Source of the DNA: Castanea sativa
Lineage: Eukaryota; Streptophyta; Magnoliopsida; Fagales; Fagaceae
Length of the DNA stretch: 64,000 nucleotides
Direction of reading: 5' to 3'
Assembly: GCF_040712315.1 (NCBI RefSeq)
Contig: NC_134013.1
Span: 44,723,501 to 44,787,500, forward strand
Made by a program: the position numbers and the translations under genes. Below the pieces are notes generated by a model. The model worked only from the letters and a program-made list of their open reading frames with translations, did not search any database and had not been told where the DNA came from. Below, one piece after another: positions 1 through 10,751 of the stretch; within the stretch, counting starts at the first letter, position 1, and every line of letters begins with the position of its first letter.

Positions 1-127
1 CATGTTTTGAAGCAACTTATAGTTTGATGTCATTTGCTTATTTGAGACTTAACTTATTTTGCATATAAGCTTACCATTTGAATAAAAGCATTTTCTCCAC
101 TTATGATGCATTGGATAGAAGGAGCCG

Positions 128-715
128 AATGACCAAAGTCACCCCTAAGGGTGGATGGATGACCAAAGTCGCCTACGGGTGGACGATCTAAACACAAAGT
201 TGCCTACAAGTGGATGGACAACTAAAGTCACATACGAGTTTGAATAGTCTAAACACAAAGTCGTCTAAGGGTGGAGGGACAACCAAAGTCACCAATGGGT
301 GGACGGTCTAAACACAAAGTTGCTTAAGGGTGGACAACCAAAGTCGTCTATGAGTGGACGGTCTAAACACAAAGTCACCTAAGGGTGGATGAATGACCAA
401 AGTCACCTATGGGTAGATGGTCTAAATACAAAATCGCCTAAGGGTGGACGGATGAACAAAGTTGCCTACAGGTGGACAGTCTAAATATAAAGTTGCCTAA
501 AGGTGGATGGACAATCAAAGTCACCTACAGGTGGATGATCTAAACATAAGTCTCCTAGGGGTGGACAAACAACCAAAGTCACCTATGAGTGGATGGTCTA
601 AACATAAAGTTGTCTAAGGGTGGACGGACGACCAAAGTCGCCTACGGGTGGACGATCTAAACATAAAGTTGCCTAAGGGTGGACAGACAACCAAAGTCGG
701 TGTTGTTGGACGACC
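128..715. repeat. Bipartite ~59-bp tandem repeat, about nine copies
   Basis: Two half-units alternate through this block: one of about 28 bp containing accaaagtcgcctacggg, and one of about 31 bp containing gtctaaacacaaagttgcc. About nine copies of the second half-unit can be counted. Copies differ by scattered substitutions and one or two short deletions, so the array is not recent. It runs directly into gypsy LTR-like sequence on the right and probably belongs to the same retroelement. No coding frame stays open through it. Confidence 0.85.
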
Positions 716-1240
716 AAAGTGCCATAAATACACAGTTAATGCATAAGTAGTTACCAATGGACACACGGGTATACATGACCGTTGATAAGATAATCAATTA
801 CCTCATAAAGCCACTAGAGGCATTACAAGAGCCATTAAGAACACCATTGAAGGCCTCCAACAGTTAGAGAAGTTAGAAATCTATAAACCACCTTAAAACC
901 TAAGCAAAGGCTTATTGGCTAGCACCATGCCAATGACCAAAAGGAGAGAAACAACGTTGTTATTCTCTTATAGGTCTTAGACTCATTCACGTCGGATTCT
1001 ACTTGGACAAACCTATCGACTGACGAATTTGGCTTCATCACCTTTCATATTCCAACCGCATCCATAAAGACAACGACAAGAATAGGGGGCAACTGAAAAG
1101 GAGAAAAATCACTCTCATCCATCATATAGCAAAAGAAGAGAAATTTAGCATTGCCCATCAAGCCAACATTGTCCATGTGATGAACGACTACAACATACAT
1201 AAAATGGGTTTCCCATAAATGACATGAGTAACAATTAATG

Positions 1241-1953
1241 TGTTAGGATTAGTGCCCTTAAATCCTATTGTATGATGCTATGTATGTTATTATTTATGAC
1301 ATTATGTATGACTTAATTTTTTGTTTAATAAAGTTGTTTTATTATTATCTAAAAATAATGGTAACATGAATATTAGGACATTATCATATAGTCCTTGAAA
1401 TGCATTGTATGTGATTTAGTCACAGAAAATGTAAATCACAAGTTCCTTGTAAACTCAAAATATAGTTCATAGTCGGTGATGAAAATTGGGCATTTCATCT
1501 ACGAAGACTATAACATATCAACTAAGATGATTTGTCTTAATAATGGAAATGAATATTTCTAGTTGGTATGTTGATATGTTTTAAGAGTTAAAACATATTG
1601 AACTGGACCGTGTGAGATTTATTATTCTTCTACCGACTGTCAAATAAATAATAAACTCACGACTTATATTTGTATGAAATCTTAATCCTGAGAGAATAAT
1701 GGACTTGATCATAAGGTGTAGGTTGCCTTGATATATCAGAAGTGAGATCTAGAGTAACGATCAAAACCTCAGTATGTTGGGCAACCACATTTAGTGATGA
1801 TGGAACATATATTCTCAAGATGGAATTCATAGTCTCTTAACGAAGATACAAAATATTCCCTTGAGATAAGTTTAATAGGATTGTTATTCAGAGAGTTAGG
1901 CCTAACCACTTTAGTAAAGAGTTACTAAAGTATATATATATTTATGGAATTGG

Positions 1954-2009
<56 letters not shown>

Positions 2010-2670
2010 GAATAATTTTAAAGGATTAAACTAGGTACTCAAGGAATTAAGATGTAATAATCTACAAAGTGACAGTCTTCTTTCATGACTTTGTATTATT
2101 ACGAATATTTTAATGAAGGTGTTACATGTACAATAAAGTCTTGGAATATAATTTATAGATAAGGCCTAGAGTGCAACTATATTTATATAGTGGTATTAAA
2201 TATAGTTAATGATAACTTTGGACTTGTGAAGAGTTGACAGAAAAGCCCAAGGCCCATTGGAGCTAGTGTCTTATTGGTCTCACTCCAAGCCACACACTTA
2301 AGCCCAATTGGAAAGGCCCAAAAGGCTAGCCCAATTAGATAATCGGCTAGACACAAAGGAAAAAACATACAAAATTTTCTGTAGAGATTTTTGTATGAAC
2401 AAAAAATTGTGAAGTGGTGCAAGAAGTGTTAGACACTCTTTGACCTTCTCCCTTTGGAACTGATTGAGAGACCACGCATCTTAGGTGTTAGGGGAATTAG
2501 AGTGAAGATTGAAAGTGTTCCCAAGCGATTTTGATCTTCAGTTTTTGAAATTCACTGCTCCAAGGTACACTCTCTTGTTCTTAAATTCTGAAACTTATAT
2601 AGTACATGTTAACTTTTATGAATAAAGTAGATCCGTTATTTTTTCGCTGCGCACTTGCAAATTTCCTTCA
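1241..2670 (+). mobile_element. Solo LTR, copia-like
   Basis: The block starts tgttaggattagtgcc and ends gcaaatttccttca, giving TG...CA ends over 1430 bp. It is flanked by taatg on the left and taagg on the right, a 4-of-5 match to a target-site duplication. No internal retrotransposon genes are present, so it is best read as a solo LTR left by recombination. It contains an AT microsatellite. Assignment to copia rests on the style of the ends only. Confidence 0.55.
1959..2007. repeat. (AT)n microsatellite
   Basis: About 24 uninterrupted AT dinucleotides lie inside the solo LTR at 1241-2670. Confidence 0.95.
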
Positions 2671-3235
2671 TAAGGCACCAGACAGGCAAAAACTTAACTG
2701 ACGGACCAATGGGCAAAAGACCATTGAAGTCTACAACGCCTCCACATTCATCACTAATGAGTATTAATTTATCAAGATCGCCCATCTCTCGATGGACGAA
2801 TTAAATGCTATTCAATGCAAGGTGTAATGTACAGACATCAATGATAGACAAAGCCATATAAGACATTCAATGCCCAAGACAGCTAAGGAGTAATGTACTG
2901 GCACCAACGACTTTATATCCCATAAATGCAGATATTCCTTCCAATGAAGACAAGGGCTATAAAAACCAACACAAACCAAAAGGATGGAGGTAGACAATTC
3001 TCATCCCAAAAAGTATTTCCAAGTTGAATTCTTTTGCGATATACTTCAATTGAATTCCATTCTAACTTAATCATTGGAGGCCTTTTGGCACACACCACAC
3101 CGATGTATTTCTTTTTCTCTATTTCATATCTTATTGCAGGTTCGTCTCTAGACAAATCCAACACCTTTGTCCATTTTTATTGACGAGAAGTTCAACTGAC
3201 GATTTTCTACTTCATCATCTACCAACAAAAACTAC

Positions 3236-4800
3236 TCTACGAACCTAAGATCTATTCGAGAGCTAGGTTATAAGATGGGAAGGTGTTAGGCACCCATTTT
3301 GCTTGGACAAAATCTGGTCTTCTAGACTATAATGATCATTTAAGTACTCGTTAATATATAGTGATGAAATGCAACATGTATTTAAATGATAATTTTAAGA
3401 TTAATTCAAGAAGTGAGCTTTATGAATCTACCCTCTTTGAAACAAGAGGAAATTTTGAAAAAGGTATTCAAGATCTATTTTTATTTATTAGAACATAAGA
3501 GATTTGTGGAAAAAAATTTAGATCTATTTTATTTAGAAGAAAAAAAACAGTAGATTTTAAGAAGAAAATTTATATCTGTTTTTATTTGTTAAGAAAACAG
3601 TAATTTAAGATGAAAATTCATATCTATTTTTTATTTGTTGAGAAAAATAGTAATTTAAAGAAGAAAATGCAGATCCCTTTTTTTATTGTCTGAAACATGA
3701 GATTTGATAGACGAATTCAGAGATTCATAATGGAAAGTTCATAAATCATCTTAGATCTATTATGCATGAATCATGTGAACATATGCATATAATAATCATA
3801 AAATATGAACGAAAGACATGAATAATCATGGACATATATGAAAACAAACATGTGAATCAATAAAGTATAGAAAGAAAAGAACTTACAAACTAAGTACTTG
3901 CTTGCATGAATTAACTCTATGAGAAGGGATTACTTTAAAGATCAGAGAGAATGAATCTCTCTGAGATTTAAAGTATGGTCGCTTAATAGGCAAAAAAAGA
4001 AAAAAAAAATCCTGAAGCAAAACTTCCATAATTTCTTTTATGTTAAGGGGAAGAGGGGTGCTAAATTTTGGGTTTTCTCCTCTATTTATAGAAGTGTATC
4101 TGCTTAAAAAATAAGTTAGAGTTGTTTTGGAAGTTAGAAGACAAGAATTTGGTCAGATGTTATCCCTAAAAAATCGAATTTGATGAGTTTTGGCCTAAAT
4201 AAAACATATCTAAGCCTATTCTACATTTTGTGCCTATCGGCACTGTTGAAGTGCCAATTGGCACTCCTTATAGCTTCACCTGGTTTTGTTTTCTTACACG
4301 TTTTGGACTCTTTTTTGGATATTTTTCTAAGATGAGAATTGTACTTAGACGTGTCTTGGGCTCATATTTATGATAAAATTCACCTTACATTGATAATTAA
4401 ATGTTTAAAATAACTATCTCAAAGATAATCACCCTAAAAATTTAATTATCAGTTTAATTTTAACATTATCAGATTATTTCTTTTATTCCCATGCAACCAA
4501 ACTTATTTTAATCAAGATCAACAACCAATCAAGGAAATTCGTTTAATTAGTTTTAATTGTTAACCAATCAAAATTAATTTTAATTAATCACGTGTGATCA
4601 GTTCCACCCGAATGAATGCATGTAGACCGTTAAAACTTAATCTTGTGATATCTTCAAATCCGACCATCCGATTTGGAAACTGAGCATATCGTCGCAATCG
4701 TTAGAATCTAGATATCATTTTTATGATATGTGATGAATGACTTAATGCATTAAATGCAATCCTGATTTTTTAGTACTTAAAATGATTATTTTGGTCATCT
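3236..4800 (-). mobile_element. Inverted fragment of the LTR family at 26125-28720
   Basis: Read on the minus strand, this block matches the plus-strand solo LTR at 26125-28720. Shared landmarks are the motif gcctaacaccttccc (complement near 3280-3294), a region rich in agatctg/ttttt repeats, a TATA-like tctatttatag complement near 4080-4090, and the conserved stretch around 4660-4700 (gaccatccgatttgg). The match fades near 4800 before the LTR terminus, and near 3236 before the other end. It is therefore a truncated copy. Confidence 0.7.
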
Positions 4801-5780
4801 TCCAAGGTTAAAAAGTATGAGTGTGAAATTGACTGTCTGCACTCTCTCTCTTAAATCATTTTTAAACCTAAAATAAAGCACAATATGGGTATATCTCATA
4901 TGAATGGTTGATAGTTTAGAACTTCCATTTCTTTATCATAAAGCACCCATAAGGCTTGAAAGAGATTAAAATTTATTTAAGATAGACATAAAAAACATTT
5001 TTTCAATAAACCTTAACAATATTTCTGCACTTTCTTTTAATGTCATTTAAATTTCTGCACTTTAAATTTCAGCTTTTTACTTTTATTTCGTTTATTTTTC
5101 TGCTCTTTACTTTATTATCATTTAAATTTCAGCACTTTACTTACTTTATTATTTATTTTTCTGCACCTTATTATTGTTCCTTCACCTTTCTCACCAATAA
5201 TTTTGCCATAAAATAGAGTTGCTTGGGTAAAAACAAATCATTTACATAATTTTCTGAGGAAATGCCCTTTTTGAAAAACAGAAATAAAGTTTCTTTTTCC
5301 TCCCTTTAAAAAGAAAAAAAAAAAGAGCTTTCAAAACAAAACGTTTTCTCATTTCCTTTTAAAAATCTGAAAATAACAAAAATAAAAAGAAATGCTTTCT
5401 TCAAAAATATAATACTTTTACCACGTTGGAATAATGTTTTTTTACCACATTAGAAAATGTTCTTTTCAAATTTGAAAATTCTTTATCCAAATAATAAGAA
5501 CATTTTTTCAAAAAAAAAAAAAAAAATCTTTTATCACGTTGAAACTTTTTTTTTTGAACAAGTAAAGTCTTTTGAATCTTGTATATGCATCAAAATCATG
5601 GGGTTTTCTCTTGAAGCTCCAAAACTCTTTTCTAAATTTTTTTTTTTTTAATCATGGCACTTTTCAAAAACCTATTTTTTCTAGAAAATAAAAAATTGTT
5701 TTGCCTTTACAATTTTGCTTGTTCAAAAGGGACTTTTCTTTAAAAAATGTTGAAACTGTCTTTCTTAAAGCTTTTGTTGA
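4801..5780. other. AT-rich gene-free stretch
   Basis: This stretch is very AT-rich, with repeated ttctgcac/tttactttatt motifs at 5020-5170 and several poly-A or poly-T runs. No splice-linked coding exons or clear element ends are visible. Confidence 0.5.
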
Positions 5781-7140
5781 GGTCCAAATAATCACAATAT
5801 TGTACCAAGGCCCAAAAAAAAAACACAAAGGATCGAAATCATAAAGTGTTTGGACTTCCAATAAAGGAAGAATGGGAGAGGCCCAATCCCGTTAAGGGTC
5901 CATAAGGAGAAACCCGGGTTCATGGATGGGCAAGTTTTGGGCCGCATGAAATAAAGGAGAGATAAGCCCAACCCAGGCTTCAAAGGTCAGTAAAATCGTT
6001 GGGGAGCTCGAGAAAATGTTTGGGCCAGGATACCTGGGAATTCCTAGAAGCCCGGGATCCTCGAGACATGCAACAAGGCTTGGTTTAGATAAAGACAGTT
6101 CAATAGGGTGCCAAGAAACGCAAGGAACAAGAGAAGATATGTCCTTATTGGTCACCCAGTGATGCAAAAAAGAATCAGAAAGCTTGGGAACCAACAATTC
6201 ATGAACAAGAGGCTGGTACCTCGGGGAACTTAGAATAAGAACCATGAAGGAAGGTGGCTGGGAAACTTTCAACCTGGCAGGGAGGAATGAGCTCACTTGG
6301 GATAATGATAAAGGGAAAGGCAGCCAAAAGTTAAGTCTGAAAAGATGGGTTCTAGAAGCCTTGAAAGAAGAGAGACCCAAGGTCAGCTTTTAGGGACACC
6401 CAAAACGGAAAGATAGCAAGAGACTTTTGAGGAAGAAACCCCAAAAGAAGAAAATAAAGAGGAATAAGGAAGGGACCAGCCATCAATGTTGCTGACACAA
6501 CATCGGTTCTAGTACCCAGGGGAGCAAATGAGGGGAATTAGTGGTACCCCAAAAACCCTAGAATGACTCTATAAAAGGAGAAGCAGCCAACAGTGAAAAG
6601 AGGGGGGAGCAATAGTCCATTAAAAGTGAAATCTTGGAGAAAAGGTTTTGTGAGAATTCAAAAAGAGAGAAAAGAGAGGAAAATACCGTCCGGTATCCTC
6701 AAATAGCCATTAGAGAACATACTTAGATTCAAGGGGATTCAAACTTTGCAAGTCTTAGAGGTTTGAAAAAGCCATCTAAGTCTGTGATTTTTGAACTTAT
6801 TTGGACTTTGTAACATGTCCTAGTGAACGGATTGTATTATATAATCAAGAAAGTAACAAAGTATCATATATTATCTTAAGGACCCCTAGCATTTTATTTT
6901 GTGCCTTTCGATATCATTTCATTCCTTTGTTGCCTTCTTGTTGTTCAATGCATGTATTTCTTGTATGTTAGCATTATGTGTTGTAGGATTCATACTTTGT
7001 GCACCACTTAATTCGAAAATCAGCCCAATTTAGTTGCAGTGAACCAAGCCCAGTCCCTTAAAACAATAAGTATTGAGCCTAAGATCCTTGCTCACACTTA
7101 AGCTTGTGTCCTAAAAAAAATCACCCACACATCTTAGAAA
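5781..7140 (+). mobile_element. LTR-like retrotransposon segment with TATA box
   Basis: This is a moderately GC-richer block without a supported plus-strand gene. It carries tataaaa at 6570-6576, followed by about 300 bp of purine-rich leader-like sequence. The long minus-strand reading frame at 5892-6380 has no recognisable domain and is probably chance. The pattern fits the U3-R part of a plant gypsy LTR, but I could not locate a partner LTR or a target duplication. Confidence 0.35.
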
Positions 7141-7984
7141 ATGTGTCTTTCCAAATTTTCTTTTCACAAATAAAAATAAAGTTAAGGTTGTAAATTTTGT
7201 TCATACGTTCTAATTTCAATTTTTTCCTTAGAATAGATTTGTTGTACGTGGTTCATTTTCTTGAACCATTGAACACCAAGCAAACTTACATTGTTCCTCC
7301 TGTTTCTTTAGCACTAACATATTTTACTTGTCATTTTTTTGCATAATAATAAATGAGAAAATTGTGGATGACAAAAAGGTGCTACTCTTCTAACTCTCTT
7401 TCTTCTTTTTGTGTCATAGTTTGTTTGTATAGTAGTTTAGTATTCACATGCTACCTACTTATTAAGTAATCTACTCACATGTTTGTATGCTCCTTCATAT
7501 CTTACCTATGTAAATACCTCACATGCCTTAGTTGTAAATATTCATTGGATTTAATATTCACATGTTATTTTATAAGCAAATAATTACTCACATGTATATA
7601 TGTATATATTGTTTGCAATACCTTTTCAAAACTAAAAATGTCAATTATTCTATTTCTTCACTAAAAAAAAATTACGTTTGAAATAAATTAAAACGAGATA
7701 CTATCTTTGGACAGGCATTGTGTGGTGCCTAACATCTTCCCTACATATAACTAAACTTCCGAGTCCAAGATGTTTGGATTGAGACTTTTTGACTTGCCTT
7801 AATTAATGAACCCTTAAGATTTGGTTTAGTTAATTAGGCAACCTAAAATGAATTAGATCCCTAAAATGAAAATAAGAAAAATGGACACACATACACACAC
7901 CCCACCCTAGAATCACAAGCACACAAGAGTCACATTACCAATGACCCAATGTGCAACCACCCTAAAAACTCTCCGAAAGGAGAG
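7141..7984. other. Gene-free repeat-derived sequence
   Basis: This is AT-rich with no coding exon recognised. The motif gtgcctaacatcttccc at 7726-7742 echoes the motif shared by the LTRs at 3236-4800 and 26125-28720, so the stretch is probably also LTR debris. Confidence 0.4.
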
Positions 7985-8396
7985 AAAATAAAATTCCGAA
8001 ATTTATTTTGGGGCATTCATAGTTCCCGCACATGTTAGTGAATTCCACTTATTGAGTTATCTCACCCTCTCCTTATAGAGATATATCAAAAGGAACCTTG
8101 GATTTGAGGATATATTATGTATTACATTTCTTAAGGTTGTAATTGATGTATTGTGAGGATTAAATTAAGGATGTCTCTATTTTTGGGATTAAAGCTCTAG
8201 CAATTGTAATGAGTATTTTGTATTACTGGTTTTTTATTACATTTTGTTTAAATTTTGTTGTGAATTGTCTGTTTTGAGTAAATTAATATTTTGGGTTAAA
8301 TAATTTTGTAAAGGTTATAGAAAATTTCATAGACATGCGTAATAAATAGTTATTTTGCACCTTTTGAGCCTTGGTCAAGTTTGGGGCGTCACACAA
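7985..8396 (+). mobile_element. Probable 3' end of a gypsy LTR
   Basis: The block ends ggtcaagtttggggcgtcaca, a terminus typical of chromovirus-type (Tekay/Del) LTRs in plants. It is preceded by an AT-rich region with ttgagttatctcaccc near 8055. The left part of the LTR and the internal domain are not visible. Confidence 0.35.
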
Positions 8397-9063
8397 GTAG
8401 CAACCTATGACTTGTTGGATTGTTTGATCCTAGGGCCACTAGGCCATAATAATTTTAGATCCGTAGACTCCCCATCCGCTTTATTGGCAGCTCCATCGCC
8501 AACCTCGACTCTCACTTCCTCCAGCTGGACCAGCTCATCACAACTCTCCTTCACCTTCACCTTCACCTTCACCTATTTCTTAATCCTTAGAATTCATCCA
8601 ATTCCCTTATGCATTCATTTGCGATAGGTAAACCATGAACATAGTTAGTCACTATGATGAGCCTCATCACCATTATTGCTGATAAGTAAGAGAGCATGCA
8701 CACACACATATAGAGTGAGAATTGAGTTTTCTTTTTTGTTTTACTTACATGTATTTTTAAATGAAGTGACGTTGTGACATATTTGGATATTGATTTAGTG
8801 GACTCAAAACGACATAATTTAGTAATTTGTGTTCTAAAAGTTACTGCGTTTTGGAATGAATTGACAATAGATAACATTAAGAATGTGAATCAAAACTTTT
8901 TAAATGACAAAAATAAAAATAATGATTTAGTCTTATTAATATATATATTTTATTATAAAAGCTAAAAATAGCCTTATTAACAATTGACAATACAAAAAGT
9001 TAATAATTCTAGAGTTATTTTGGGTGGCTCTATTATGCAACTTGTTTACCACAATTTTAACTT
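8397..9063. other. Intergenic stretch with a short (CTTCAC)n repeat
   Basis: This stretch holds a (CTTCAC)n hexamer run at 8549-8573 in a locally C-rich patch (8460-8575), then AT-rich sequence. The C-rich patch can be read as protein in more than one frame, but none is joined by convincing splice sites. I see no supported gene. Confidence 0.5.
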
Positions 9064-9084
9064 TTATACAGGAGAGATGTTACG

Positions 9085-9239
9085 TTGATAACATTTTTAT
9101 AACAAATCACAGGTAGTTAGTTGTTATTGGTTCAAATTTGAACCTGACACTAAGATTACTTTTTTGTCCTAATAATAACAATCAATAACAATCTGCCACT
9201 TAAAATTTGCTGTAAAAATATTGTAAAAATATTGTGAAA
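9085..9239. mobile_element. Possible small MITE
   Basis: The ends form imperfect inverted repeats: gataacatttttataacaa on the left, against the complement of tgctgtaaaaatattgt on the right. The size (about 155 bp) and AT-richness fit a MITE. No clean target duplication was found. Confidence 0.3.
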
Positions 9240-9303
9240 ACATATCATTTTTCTTTATACATAGACCCTCCCATTTTGATTCTACTAGTTACATTGGGCC
9301 ACA

Positions 9304-9867
9304 TAGGGCTGTCCACGGGTCGGTCCGGGTCGGGTTTATGCCCAACCTGGAACCGACCTGCCCACCTCGGATTTCTCATTTCCAGACCCGCCGCCGACCG
9401 GTGATCAGAGTCGGTTCGGGTGGTCGGATTTTCTTCGGGTACAGATCGGTCCTCGGTAGGTTTCGGGTTGTGAGAAACATGCCGGATTTCGCTAAAAGCT
9501 GCCCGATCTCGGCGAGATCTCGAAGAGATCAGGCCAATCTCGGCGAGAACTGGCCTGATCTCGATGAGATCTCGATGTGATCTCGGCATATCTCGAAGAT
9601 CAAATAAGTTTTGATGATTTTTCGGTCAGTGTGTTCTTGTTTTCTCGACAAATCGGACAGAAAATCGGCGACATTCCTCACAGATATGGTTGGGTTGGTT
9701 AAAATCGGTTTCTCAGCCTCAAAACCGCCAACCGACCCGCCGTTTTCGGGTTCAGGAGGCTGAGACCCGCCGCCGACCCGTCACCGACGTCGGGTCGGCC
9801 GGTTGTCGGTCCGGATCAGACGGTTTTTGCGGGTGGGTCAGGTCCCGGTTTTGCTTGGACACCCCTA
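9304..9867. mobile_element. hAT-type MITE, copy 1
   Basis: Termini are tagggctgtcca and ggacaccccta (inverted repeats), flanked by a perfect 8-bp target-site duplication gggccaca (9296-9303 and 9868-9875), which is the hAT signature. The interior is unusually GC-rich for this window, with many cgggtcgg-type words and several gatctcg/cgagatc inverted pairs at 9505-9600. No transposase is present. It sits about 400 bp upstream of the EBS7-like start codon, so it may touch the promoter. Relatives lie at 30521-31031 and 59934-60423. Confidence 0.88.
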
Positions 9868-10004
9868 GGGCCACATGTGAAGCGAAATATAGTGTATGGT
9901 CGTTTATTTAATTTAATTAATTTTATCCTCAACGCAACGATATTATTACATGTGATCCAACGTGGCATATCCCTATGGGCAAACATACGGAATTCGACGC
10001 AATG

Positions 10005-10009
10005 ATATT

Positions 10010-10051
<42 letters not shown>
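10005..10051. repeat. (ATT)n microsatellite
   Basis: A trinucleotide run with one interruption (agt) lies about 220 bp upstream of the EBS7-like start codon. Confidence 0.9.
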
Positions 10052-10267
10052 TGTATATAGTATATTCGAAAAAAAAAAGTACAAATAAAGAAGTGTCTTC
10101 ACATTCACAACGACTTTTGTTTTTTTTTTTTGTTTTTCGATAAAAGCATTGAATCAGAGCTTAGCTTACAACAATCCTTGTCAATTGTCAATTGAATTGC
10201 TGATGTTGGTAATGCTAAGGCAGTTTTTGATTTTTTGAATATATAACAAATCCTCTCGAAATCGCAA

Positions 10268-10698
10268 ATGGCGGAAGAGATTGAAACGATGTCGTCGTCT
10301 CCCTCCGAAGACACTCCCTCGCAATCTCAGGTTCTCTTCTCTTCTCTTGTACATATTCTATATTATATATATATATATAATTTCAGGGGTTTTCTCTCTC
10401 ATGATTTGTTATTAATATCTGGATTTGATTTATTTATTTATTTTTACCGAATCATTGTATTCCTTTAACTTCTCATTACGAAGTTGGGTTTCATCTTTGA
10501 AATTCGAAAGAACAATTTGAGACCCTTTAGTGTTTTTTAATTTTTAATTTTTATTTAATCCCATTTAGTTTCAAAAAAATAAATAAATAAAATTCAATGC
10601 TATTTGATGTTTGAATGAATATGATGAAGGTTGGATGCGAAATTAGTAATAATAAAATTTGTTATCTTTTAACTTTACATTGGTTGAAGGACATTCAG

Positions 10699-10751
<53 letters not shown>

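Larger units (their letters stand above)
716..3235 (+). mobile_element. Gypsy-type LTR fragment, split by a solo LTR
   Basis: The two flanks (716-1240 and 2671-3235) look like one LTR interrupted by the copia LTR at 1241-2670. The right part has a TATA-like box (tataaaa, 2958-2964). Downstream is a stretch around 3077-3105 (ggaggccttttggcacaca and following) of the kind found near the transcription start region of plant Ty3/gypsy LTRs. No gag or pol follows. The left boundary is uncertain because the tandem repeat at 128-715 may belong to the same element. Confidence 0.5.

Noticed and set aside
128..715. CRISPR-like repeat-spacer array
   Set aside because: Eukaryotic context, both halves of the unit are repeated so there are no unique spacers, and repeats are diverged.
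5892..6380. 162-residue minus-strand open frame
   Set aside because: No domain character, lies in LTR-like sequence opposite a TATA box, and composition follows the local GC-richer repeat.
8355..8627. 90-residue plus-strand frame with Ser/Thr/Phe repeats
   Set aside because: Overlaps an LTR terminus and a CTTCAC microsatellite. The C-rich patch reads in several frames with no supporting splice sites.
9245..9589. 114-residue minus-strand frame rich in Arg/Pro/Asp
   Set aside because: Lies inside the hAT MITE. The apparent coding character comes from its repeated cgggtcgg and gatctcg words.
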